Of a stretch of DNA of 64,000 nt, positions 27,956 through 35,428 are shown piece by piece. The stretch spans positions 1-64,000 of the forward strand of contig JBPOJB010000022.1 in assembly GCA_052034005.1 (NCBI GenBank), written 5' to 3'. The number at the start of each line of letters is the position of its first letter. Within the stretch, counting starts at the first letter, position 1. The DNA comes from JAAYDI01 sp052034005. Its GTDB lineage: Bacteria > Planctomycetota > Planctomycetia > Pirellulales > Pirellulaceae. Under the pieces are notes generated by a model. The model was given only the letters and a program-made list of their open reading frames with translations. It searched no databases and was not told where the DNA came from. Both the position numbers and the translations under genes were made by a program.

Positions 27956-29586
27956 TCCCTCCCCTTGCATCCGACGATTTCCGGCCGGTCGAGCCGATTC
28001 AGCTCGACCGGATAATTCTCAAACGACATGGTGTAGTAGTCCTCGAAGAACGGCCGGAGGTAGTCCTCGATGCTCGGGTCGTAAGAGGGCCGCACGAGGA
28101 ACGACCGGCCGTCCGTGACGTGCCGGATTTCGCCTTCCTCGACCACGACTTCCCCGGCCTTGATCACGTAACGCGGGTGTCCGAACATCCGCGCGATGTC
28201 GCGATCCGCGTGATAGATCACCACATCGGCATCCGCGCCCACGCCCAGGTGCCCTTTGCGGGGGAGGGCCAGCGCGCGGGCCGGTCCCGCCGACGTGATG
28301 ATCGCGATCTCGTTCAGCGTGTATTCGCGATCCAAGTCGGGCAGGAAGATGCGCCGCGCCGCGCGGGGCGAGATGCCGGCCAGGCACGCGCGCCGATACT
28401 CGGCACTCATCAGCAACTGGATGATCTCCGGGTAACGCCAGAAACACGCGCCGTTGGGATGGTCCGTGCTGAGGTACAGCCGCCAGGGATCGTCGATCAG
28501 GAGGAGCAGTTCGAGCCCGACCGCCCACTGGACCGCGTTGACCGGGTTGCCGGGGCGGTAGGAATAGGGGACGATGCCGCAGCCGGTCTCGTTTTCGATA
28601 TCCACGTTGCCCCATTTCCGTCCGGTCAGCTGGTACAGCAGGTGCTGCCAGGGACCGTCGGCCGTAATGGTCACCGTGTCGCCAAACAGGACCGCCCCGG
28701 CGTCCGCGGTCAGGTTCGGATGCGCGTTGAAGTAAGCAGCGATCGTCGGGGCGGCGGAACAGATCGTGTCCCAGTCGTCGCCACCGTACGCGTGATACTG
28801 CAGGTGCGCCATGTGCGCGCGGTTTCCTTCCAGGAGCTTCATCGTCTCGATCGTCGTCGAGACGTTGCCCGGCGCACCCAGGCTGTTGCAATGCAGGTGC
28901 AGGGGATGCGGGAGTCCCAGCTCGTCCACGATGCGGGCCAGCTCCGTGACGATCGTGGCGGGGGTCACGTTCCGATAGCCCTCGATCGGCGAGGAGAGTC
29001 GGCGGCAGTCCTTGCCCCACTTCCAGGAAACCACGCCGCCCGGATTGACCGCCTTCACGGCGTAGGCCTTGGAGGCCCAGATCTGCCAGGCGACCAGGTG
29101 CCGCGCCCGCTCGTGCTCTCCGGCCTCCAACAGGTCCAAGAGGATCTCGTTGTTGGCCATCAGGAGCATGCTGCACTTGTCCACGAGCGGGATGTCGCGG
29201 AGCTCCTCGTGCGTGTGCTTGGCGAACAGGATCGGCACCGCCGCCTCATTGACCGTCGTCCAACCCATCCCCGCGTACAGATACCCGGTGGCGAAGGTGG
29301 TCGGAGTCATGCCGCCGATCCCCGAACGGTGGGATGCGGAGCGCGCGAAGACGGCCGCGCGGCGATGGTCTTCGGGCGTCATGCCGCGCGCGAAGTTCAC
29401 CGAACCGCCCGCGATGTGCGTGTGCACGTCCACGCCGCCCGGGAAGACCACCAGCCCCGTGGCGTCGATCGTCCGGCCCTCGGAGACGCTCTCGACCACT
29501 CGGCCATCGGCGATGCAGACGTCCCGGACAACGCCGTTGACGCCGTTTGCCGGATCGTAGACGCGGCCTCCCGTGATCCGCAGCAT
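27952..29586 (-). CDS. fwdA: Formylmethanofuran dehydrogenase subunit A
   Basis: A 544-residue amidohydrolase-type subunit. It carries the dinuclear zinc site: DVHTHI (His55, His57), LHLHCN, HLQYHAYG and the distal Asp in LSTDHPNG. In known complexes this subunit condenses formate with the methanofuran amine (or hydrolyses formyl-methanofuran), and formate reaches it through a tunnel from FwdB. It lies 13 bases after fwdB with AGGG at good spacing, and overlaps fwdC. The protein is also similar to FhcA of methylotrophs, but the operon's redox subunits argue for a true dehydrogenase. Confidence 0.93.
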   Translation of the reverse strand: MLRITGGRVYDPANGVNGVVRDVCIADGRVVESVSEGRTIDATGLVVFPGGVDVHTHIAGGSVNFARGMTPEDHRRAAVFARSASHRSGIGGMTPTTFATGYLYAGMGWTTVNEAAVPILFAKHTHEELRDIPLVDKCSMLLMANNEILLDLLEAGEHERARHLVAWQIWASKAYAVKAVNPGGVVSWKWGKDCRRLSSPIEGYRNVTPATIVTELARIVDELGLPHPLHLHCNSLGAPGNVSTTIETMKLLEGNRAHMAHLQYHAYGGDDWDTICSAAPTIAAYFNAHPNLTADAGAVLFGDTVTITADGPWQHLLYQLTGRKWGNVDIENETGCGIVPYSYRPGNPVNAVQWAVGLELLLLIDDPWRLYLSTDHPNGACFWRYPEIIQLLMSAEYRRACLAGISPRAARRIFLPDLDREYTLNEIAIITSAGPARALALPRKGHLGVGADADVVIYHADRDIARMFGHPRYVIKAGEVVVEEGEIRHVTDGRSFLVRPSYDPSIEDYLRPFFEDYYTMSFENYPVELNRLDRPEIVGCKGRE

Positions 29587-29599
29587 GCCGGTACCCTGT

Positions 29600-30937
29600 T
29601 CATGTTTGTGCCGCCGGCCGGGGTCCCGGCGTGGCGGCGAGCCAGTCGGGTTTCCGCGCTACGGCCTGATGGAGGCGGCGAAGTACTTGTTCGTCCGTGG
29701 GATAGGGCGACCGCAACGGCGGCCGCAGCGTCAACGGCATCTCGTCCATGCGATAGCAGGTGCCGGGCGCGCTGATGCCCGTGACCGCCGTGGTGAGGTG
29801 GACGCGCGCCAGGCGGCTCGTGTGCGTGATCTTCGGGTCGAGCACGATGGTCGGAATGCGCGCCAACTGCTCGATCGCCGGCGCGGGCATCGTCGCCCCG
29901 GGGTCGGCGCCCAGGATCAGGGCCGCATCGACATCACCGCGGACCAGCAGATCCACGGCGGAGAACTCGCCCGGATTGTAGCGTGGGTAGCCGCGGCTGA
30001 AGTCGATCGAGAACGGGTAGCTCGTCGTCCAGCGCATCACCACGTCCGCGCCCGTGACGTTGCCATGCCCGCGCATCGGCATGGCCACGAACCTGGTGAA
30101 CGCGTTGAGTTCGGTGGCGAGTGTCAAGATGGCCATCGAATTCATGTGCTTGCCGCGCGTCATGGTCAGGCCCATGCCGAAGAACAGCACGCCGAACCGG
30201 GCCCGCTTCATGCGGTCGACCAGCTCCTCAAGCTGCGCGACGGCCAGGCCGGTTTCCGACACGGACGCGGCATTGACGGGCCGGCCCTTGGCCAGCGCGC
30301 GCAGCGCCGTCAGGACCTCGAAATCCTTGCCGGGCCGCACCTGCAGGAACAGGTCCGCCGCCTTCGATGTCTTCGTCTCCCGCACATCAACCACGACCAC
30401 CGTCCGATCCTTGCGGCCGCGGGGCAGGAAGCGGCCCTTCTGGGCGATCGTGTACCGCGACAGGTGCCGCGGGTGGCACTCGGCGGGATTACAGCCCCAG
30501 TAAATCACCAGGTCGGCCCGGTTCTTGACTTCGCCGAGCGTGCAGCTCACCTTGCCTCCCAACTGGGCGGCCATCTCCGATGGGCCGTGTCACAACGACG
30601 AGTGGCTGTCGATCACGCCGCCGAGCAACTCGGCGAGCGACAGGGCCTCGCGCTGAGCCTCGCAGGTCACGTTGCTCAGCCCATACACGAGCGGCAGATC
30701 GGCCTGGTGCAGGAACTCGGCCGCTGCTTCGATCGCCTCGTCGGCCGACGCGGGCCGGCCGCCGATCAACGCGTCCGGCTGGGACTGCTCCGCGCCGTGG
30801 TTCAGGAACCAGGCTTTGCCCAGCGCGCACGCGCGTTTCGCCTCCGTGATCCGCGCGCCGTCCGCATGCAGCTCGATGTCGTCGCACGTACAACCGCAGA
30901 ACGTACAGACGGCATGGTCCGTCACGGTCTTGCTCAT
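29600..30937 (-). CDS. fwdB: Formylmethanofuran dehydrogenase subunit B, predicted selenoprotein (UGA = Sec116)
   Basis: Read through one in-frame UGA (30590-30592), this is a 445-residue catalytic subunit of the molybdopterin oxidoreductase fold. Cys11, Cys14, Cys18 and Cys37 (C-x2-C-x3-C...C) can bind a 4Fe-4S cluster, unlike the degenerate FhcB of methylotrophs. The UGA is codon 116, within two residues of Cys118, the tungsten ligand of Methanothermobacter FwdB, and archaeal FwuB has Sec there. The local reading SHSSL-Sec-HGPS matches the Sec-HGPS block of E. coli formate dehydrogenase H. The frame is open on both sides and both halves are FwdB-like, so a frameshift is not needed. A SECIS-like hairpin follows. 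GGAG six bases before ATG 30937 fixes the start. Confidence 0.9.
30554..30571 (-). promoter_or_regulatory. Candidate bacterial SECIS hairpin in fwdB
   Basis: Counting the UGA as +1 to +3 on the coding strand, bases +22 to +39 form GCC-G-CCC-AGUU-GGG-A-GGC: two 3-bp helices with one G-A mismatch and an AGUU loop. The loop begins 25 bases after the UGA and has G at its second position. Both fit the published bacterial SECIS pattern as I recall it (loop 16-37 bases from UGA, a G among the first two loop bases). An alternative hairpin over +7 to +24 exists but sits too close to the UGA. Confidence 0.65.
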
Positions 30938-30987
30938 CACGTTCTCCGCGTCTGCGTGCCGTCCGAACCGGACGGCAGAATGAACAT

Positions 30988-31158
30988 TCACCCAAGCTCC
31001 ATGTCCAGGCAGCTGCCGCGGATGCGGCGCGGCCGGAACGTCCCGTTTTCCATTTCTTCCCAGGCCACCGGGTGCGGCCCCTCGGCCGCCGGCGGGCGCG
31101 CGGGCGACTGTGCCGACCGCCGCTCCGAGGCGGAGGTACGGGAGTCCGGTAAGTTCAT
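30988..31158 (-). CDS. Small ORF between fwdD and fwdB, unknown function
   Basis: A 56-codon frame starting at ATG 31158 and ending at TGA 30988, lying in the operon gap with 50 bases on each side. Third codon positions are almost all G or C, like the neighbouring genes. The C-terminal third is basic and ordered-looking (WEEMENGTFRPRRIRGS), while the N-terminal half is Pro/Ala/Ser-rich. AAGG lies about ten bases upstream. No family was recognised. It may be a small Fwd-associated protein or a chance high-GC frame. Confidence 0.45.
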   Translation of the reverse strand: MNLPDSRTSASERRSAQSPARPPAAEGPHPVAWEEMENGTFRPRRIRGSCLDMELG

Positions 31159-31208
31159 GTTGGTTCAGCCTTATTTCACAGCGTTTTGAGTGGTTCCATT
31201 ACAACGAT

Positions 31209-31562
31209 TCAGGTGGGGCCGTCCGCTTCGACGGGCTCGACTTCCACCTCCCAGCCGCGCGACGTGGGCATCCCCGTGCCGTCCGTGTCGCCGCTCATCA
31301 GCCGACAGGTGGGCGGCCCGTAGGGCACGAACAACATGCCTTCCGGCACCTTCCCGGCCTCGCACGTGAACGTGGCCTCGCCGTGCTCCGTGCGGACCCG
31401 CAGCTTCGCGCCCGACTGGATCCCCAAGGCGCTCATGTCCGCGGGATGCATCGTCACCGTGGTCACAATCGCATGGTACTCCGCATGCTCCTTGCCGATG
31501 TTGATCTGCTGGCCCTGCCTGGCGGTTCGGGCCGCGTTCATGATGAAACGCCTCGTCCCCAT
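31209..31562 (-). CDS. fwdD: Formylmethanofuran dehydrogenase subunit D (molybdopterin dinucleotide-binding)
   Basis: A 117-residue protein of the molybdopterin-dinucleotide-binding barrel fold. ARTARQGQQINIGKEHAEYH (about 9-28) is the FwdD/FmdD entry block. ADMSALGIQSGAKLRVRTEHG and GMLFVPYGPPTCRLM follow. In archaea FwdD completes the cofactor pocket of FwdB. Its presence separates this operon from methylotroph fhc clusters, whose 'D' subunit is a formyltransferase. GGGGAG six bases before ATG 31562 supports the start. First gene of the operon. A promoter should lie in 31563-31746, but none was recognised. Confidence 0.9.
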   Translation of the reverse strand: MGTRRFIMNAARTARQGQQINIGKEHAEYHAIVTTVTMHPADMSALGIQSGAKLRVRTEHGEATFTCEAGKVPEGMLFVPYGPPTCRLMSGDTDGTGMPTSRGWEVEVEPVEADGPT

Positions 31563-31746
31563 CGATCGCTCCCCAACGGACCCTTCCGCCATGTGCCCTC
31601 GACATCCGGCCGGCAGCTGCCCGCCACCCGCCTGCTGCGCGGCCACCGGCCCGAACCGGCGCGCGTCGTCCGACCCGCACGCAGGCCACGGCCCCATGGT
31701 ACATGACGTCGCGCGGACGCCGCAATACGGAGCGGCGGGGGGCGAT

Positions 31747-33018
31747 CTAGGAATGCGGGACGCGCTCCCACCGGGCGTCGACCGCCTGCGTGTAGCCTCG
31801 GTACACCTCCTGCAGTTGCCCGTGATCCACCGCGTCGCGATGCAGCCACAAGCGGTAGTCCAGCTGGAAGGGCACGTCCGGCTCGAACGACCGCGCCACC
31901 ACGCCGGGCCAGCCGATGCACATGGCGCCGTAGTAACGCGTCAACCAGGTCGGAGGATAGTCGGGGTGCCGCGGCGAGACGAACATCGCCGCGCCGCTGG
32001 GATGCTCCATCGGGCCAAATCGCGAGGTGAAGTCGGCCCACTTGAGCCGCGTGTCCGGCAGGTCATCGTCGGCCAGCCCGCTCGGGACCATGATCCGCGT
32101 CTCCGCCCGCGAACCGGGTGCGAACCGAATGGCCAGGCCGCCGTAGCTCTTCTCCTCGGCGCCCTGGAGTGTGATCGGCTTGAGCGGCGTGAAGTACAGC
32201 TCCATGTCCAGCGCGCGATCGGTCTCGGCCGCCCGATAGGCCCGGATCCAGACCCGCTCGATCAGGACCCGTTCCTCCCCGACATACCAGCCGTTCTCCA
32301 TCCCCAGTACGGCGGCTACCGGACCCGCCTCGCGCACCAGAAACCGGCCGAACCTCTGCGCGATGGTCGCGCCCGCCCACAGGTCGTGCTCCGTCCCGTC
32401 AACCAATACGTGCGGCCAGGTCCAGAAGACGCCATGGTGGTGGTAGTGGTCGCGCGGGAAGTCGTCCGTGAGCACCTCGCCGCTCAAGCCAAAGAGCGGA
32501 TGCAAGTAGTCGCTGCGGCTGCGCCGATGCTCCTGCTCCGGAAGATCCCCGCGCGTGATCACGCCGTGGTTGAAAACAAACACCGGCCGCGGGCCCTCCG
32601 CAAGCTGCAGGGACGCGGAGGTGATCTCGTGGAACGCGAAAACCTGTGCGGCCGCCTCGTCGGATTTCACCAGATGAAACCGCCGCTCGCCCGGACCGTC
32701 GCCGCTCGCCGGGAGCACCGCCAAGAGCCGTTGCCGACCCGCCTCGGGTGTGCCATCGGCCGATACCGCGCTCCCGATCTGCGCCGGGACGGACAGGTCA
32801 CGCCCCTCTTGAGATAACCGCCAGGTTGCCCCCGGATCGACCGTCATTCCCGTCGGCAGATCCACGGCAATGGGCAATTCCACCCGGCTGGACGCCACAC
32901 ACAACACGGCATCGGCCCCCACGGCGGGTGATGGGACGCCGGGGCCCGACACGATCAGGCCGGCCAGCGCGGCGGCCAGCCGCAGTCCAACGACGGTGCA
33001 CGAGGCTGAGCGTTTAAT
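31747..33018 (-). CDS. DUF6807 (PmoA-like) secreted protein with apparent ATT start
   Basis: A 423-residue exported protein of the DUF6807 group, often labelled 'PmoA family' although unrelated to membrane methane monooxygenase. It shows the block DYLHPLFGLSGEVLTDDFP and DHYHHHGVFW (middle). The N-terminal signal peptide begins KRSASCTVVGLRLAAALAG, but no ATG, GTG or TTG lies near its start. The only codon with a ribosome-binding site is ATT 33016-33018, nine bases after AGGAG. The next in-frame upstream starts would add a long unrelated leader. Either a rare ATT start or a sequence error (ATG) explains this. Function unknown. Confidence 0.75.
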   Translation of the reverse strand: MKRSASCTVVGLRLAAALAGLIVSGPGVPSPAVGADAVLCVASSRVELPIAVDLPTGMTVDPGATWRLSQEGRDLSVPAQIGSAVSADGTPEAGRQRLLAVLPASGDGPGERRFHLVKSDEAAAQVFAFHEITSASLQLAEGPRPVFVFNHGVITRGDLPEQEHRRSRSDYLHPLFGLSGEVLTDDFPRDHYHHHGVFWTWPHVLVDGTEHDLWAGATIAQRFGRFLVREAGPVAAVLGMENGWYVGEERVLIERVWIRAYRAAETDRALDMELYFTPLKPITLQGAEEKSYGGLAIRFAPGSRAETRIMVPSGLADDDLPDTRLKWADFTSRFGPMEHPSGAAMFVSPRHPDYPPTWLTRYYGAMCIGWPGVVARSFEPDVPFQLDYRLWLHRDAVDHGQLQEVYRGYTQAVDARWERVPHS

Positions 33019-33194
33019 GGTGGGAGACTCCTGGCTGCACAGGTGGTCAAGTCGGAACCGGCCCCGCTGAACAGGCCGGGCCGGCAGGCGGCCGACAATA
33101 CGGTTCCCAGGATGCCATTCAGGCGGGCCCAATGCAACGCCCTGCGACGGCATCCACCGAATTCCCGAAATGCCGACCTTTGGTCTTGTATAGC

Positions 33195-33205
33195 GACCGC
33201 CGGTC
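33195..33205. promoter_or_regulatory. Candidate TetR operator palindrome
   Basis: GACCG-C-CGGTC is a perfect 5+1+5 inverted repeat in the divergent region (33019-33269) between the DUF6807 gene and the TetR gene, 64 bases before the TetR start. TetR repressors usually bind such sites near their own promoter. A further GACCGG occurs at about 33248. No proof of binding; an 11-base palindrome can occur by chance in GC-rich DNA. Confidence 0.3.
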
Positions 33206-33269
33206 TGATATTAGTGACTGTCGTGTGTAGTGGCTTACATCGTCCAGACCGGCCGGGGAGGTCCGTGGC

Positions 33270-33905
33270 ATGCCGAGACTCAGCAAGGCGCGCAAAGAAC
33301 TGCTGACCACCATGATGCGGGACAGCATTTTCGAGGCGACCACCGCGGTGCTGAGCACGCACGGGGTCGAGGGGACGACGATGAATCGGGTGGCGGAGGC
33401 TGCGGATCTGGCCAAGAGCAGCCTGTACGGTTATTTCCAGAACAAGGACGAGTTATTGGCGTTCGTCGCCAACCGCATCATGGCGCCGATCGCGGAGCGG
33501 ATCGAGGAGATTGTCCGCGGGGACCAGCCGGTGACGGCGAAGCTGCGGGGGATCATCCGTGCAGCGCTCAACGGTGTGGAGCAGCACCGGGAGTTGCTGG
33601 TGCCGCTGGTGCGGAACGAGGCACGTCATGGCTCGGACGCGGTCAGCGCGTCGGTCCGCGCGCGGATGGCGGAGATGGTGTCTGCCGTTCTGGTGCAGGG
33701 GATGCGCGAGGGGCAGATCCGGCGTGAGGATCCGGCGCGGTTGTCGCGGCTGTTCCTGGCGTGCGTGGCCGAATTCTGCGAGATCTGGATCGCATCGGAC
33801 CCGCCGGACGATATCGAGCACTGCGTCGAGTGGCTCAGCAGGCTCTTCCTGAATGGTGTCTCGGGCGACAAGGCGCGTGGAGGTCGCCGGGCGACCCGTC
33901 GCTGA
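33270..33905 (+). CDS. TetR/AcrR-family transcriptional regulator
   Basis: A 211-residue repressor with the TetR helix-turn-helix in residues about 20-65 (TTMNRVAEAADLAKSSLYGYFQNKDEL) and an all-helical ligand domain. GGGGAGG upstream supports ATG 33270. It lies 66 bases before a membrane fusion protein gene and an RND pump on the same strand. By analogy with AcrR-type systems it probably represses this efflux operon and is released by a pump substrate. Confidence 0.92.
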   Translation: MPRLSKARKELLTTMMRDSIFEATTAVLSTHGVEGTTMNRVAEAADLAKSSLYGYFQNKDELLAFVANRIMAPIAERIEEIVRGDQPVTAKLRGIIRAALNGVEQHRELLVPLVRNEARHGSDAVSASVRARMAEMVSAVLVQGMREGQIRREDPARLSRLFLACVAEFCEIWIASDPPDDIEHCVEWLSRLFLNGVSGDKARGGRRATRR

Positions 33906-33971
33906 GCGTCGTGGCCGGATCCGGGAACTATCTGTGTGCTGTGTGGGAAGCTGGACGAATCAGGTGTGGGC

Positions 33972-35423
33972 ATGAACGAGACGAGCGTGGCGTCGGCCGC
34001 TCGCAGGCGGCCGGGAATCAGGACCGTGGCGTTCTTGGCGGTGCTCGTGACGGGCATTGCGGCGGGTGGACTGCATCAGTTGACGGAGTCCGGCAAGGAT
34101 TCGGCGGCGGGAGGCGCGCAGTCGGACCCCTTGTCGGCGCCGAATGCGGCCGTGCGGCCCGAGCGCGCGATTACGCTCGAGGGCGAGCGCATTGCGATTC
34201 GCAGGGTGCAGCGGAGCGTGGGGGCGGTGGGGAGTTTCTCGGGGTATGACGAAGTGACGGTGGCGGCGGAGGTCAGTGGCCGGGTGGCCAAGGTATGCCA
34301 CGACGTAGGGGACATCGTCAGCCCGGGGGACGTGCTGATGGAGTTGGACAAGACCGACTTCGAGCTGGAGCTGGAGCAGACGCGTCGTTCGCTGGAGCTG
34401 GAACTGGTCCGGCTGGGTGCGAAGATCCCGCCGGACCCGCCGACGCTCGAGGACATCGCGGCGCTGCTGCGCAGCTTTGACGTCCAGGGCTTGCCGTCCG
34501 TCGTGCGTGCTCAGAAGCTGCAGGAGATCGCGCTCTCGCGGCTGCAGCGTGCGGAGAGCCTGTTGCAGGGCCGGGCCATGAGCGAGGAGGAAGGGCAGCA
34601 GCGCCGGACGGAGTACGATGTGGCCAAGGCGGCGTTCGACCAGGCGAGCTACGATGCGGAGGCGGCGCTGGCGGCGATTCGTCACCGCGCGGTGCTGCTG
34701 CGGATCGCCATGCGGCGGCTCGAGTTGGCCACGGTCGTGGTCCCGACCCCGACGCACCGCGAATACATGCCGGAGCAGGTGCGGTATGCGGTGGCCGGTC
34801 GCCGGGTGACCGAGGGCGAGATGCTCAAGGACGCGCCGGGCAGTTCCACGGCGACGTTCGATCTGGTCATGGACGGGGTTCTGAAGCTGGAGGTGCGGAT
34901 TCCGGAGGTCCATGCGGCGGAGGTGGAGTTGGGGCAGCGCGTCGAGATCCACGTGGACACCTATCCGGACAGCGTCTTCACCGGCACGGTCGGTCGGATC
35001 CACCCGGCGGTGGAGCGGACCAGCCGCACGTTCGGCGTGCAGATCTACGTGGCGAACCCCGAGCGGAAGTTGAAGGCGGGCGGTTTCGCGGAGGTCGAGA
35101 TCTTGACGCGCGAGGACGAGCAGGCCTGGACCGTGTCGGTCGAGTCGGTCGAGAAATCGGTCGGTTCCACGCGCGTCTTCGTGTGGCGGGACGGCAAGGC
35201 GCATCCCATCCTGGTCCAGACCGGCGCGGAGGGTCGCGATTCTGCCCAGGCCTTGGGTTGGGTGGAGTTGATCCGCGACAGCCGCTCGGAGCTGCGCGAG
35301 GACGACATCATCATCCGTGGGGGCACCAACGGCCTGAAGATGCTGGCCGAAGGCACGCCGGTGACGATCCGCAACGCTGCGGAACTGGCGCGTGTCGCGG
35401 CGCCGCAATCAACGACGAGGTAG
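33972..35423 (+). CDS. RND efflux membrane fusion protein
   Basis: A 483-residue periplasmic adaptor with an N-terminal membrane segment (about 18-36), first lipoyl half (GRVAKVCHDVGDIVSPGDVLMELDK, about 100-124 with key G-D pair), alpha hairpin, and beta-barrel region (VEIHVDTYPDSVFTGTVGRI). It couples the RND pump downstream to an outer-membrane channel. AGGTG six bases before ATG 33972 supports this start over an in-frame ATG at 33936. The pump GTG starts five bases after the stop. No TolC-like gene is present, so the channel is encoded elsewhere. Confidence 0.9.
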   Translation: MNETSVASAARRRPGIRTVAFLAVLVTGIAAGGLHQLTESGKDSAAGGAQSDPLSAPNAAVRPERAITLEGERIAIRRVQRSVGAVGSFSGYDEVTVAAEVSGRVAKVCHDVGDIVSPGDVLMELDKTDFELELEQTRRSLELELVRLGAKIPPDPPTLEDIAALLRSFDVQGLPSVVRAQKLQEIALSRLQRAESLLQGRAMSEEEGQQRRTEYDVAKAAFDQASYDAEAALAAIRHRAVLLRIAMRRLELATVVVPTPTHREYMPEQVRYAVAGRRVTEGEMLKDAPGSSTATFDLVMDGVLKLEVRIPEVHAAEVELGQRVEIHVDTYPDSVFTGTVGRIHPAVERTSRTFGVQIYVANPERKLKAGGFAEVEILTREDEQAWTVSVESVEKSVGSTRVFVWRDGKAHPILVQTGAEGRDSAQALGWVELIRDSRSELREDDIIIRGGTNGLKMLAEGTPVTIRNAAELARVAAPQSTTR

Positions 35424-35428
35424 CACCT

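Noticed and set aside
30551..30586. The alternative hairpin immediately after the fwdB UGA (GGCC-C-AUC / GAU-GGCC) as the SECIS
   Set aside because: Its loop begins only about 11 bases after the UGA, closer than known bacterial SECIS loops. The later hairpin (30554-30571) fits better.
29600..30991. Frameshift or two separate genes as the explanation for split fwdB
   Set aside because: Both halves are in the same frame, separated only by UGA at the Sec/Cys position. No base shift is needed and the second half has no ribosome-binding site of its own.
31747..33018. Particulate methane monooxygenase subunit
   Set aside because: The 'PmoA family' name is historical for DUF6807 secreted proteins. 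This one has a signal peptide and beta-rich domain, not the membrane helices of PmoA.
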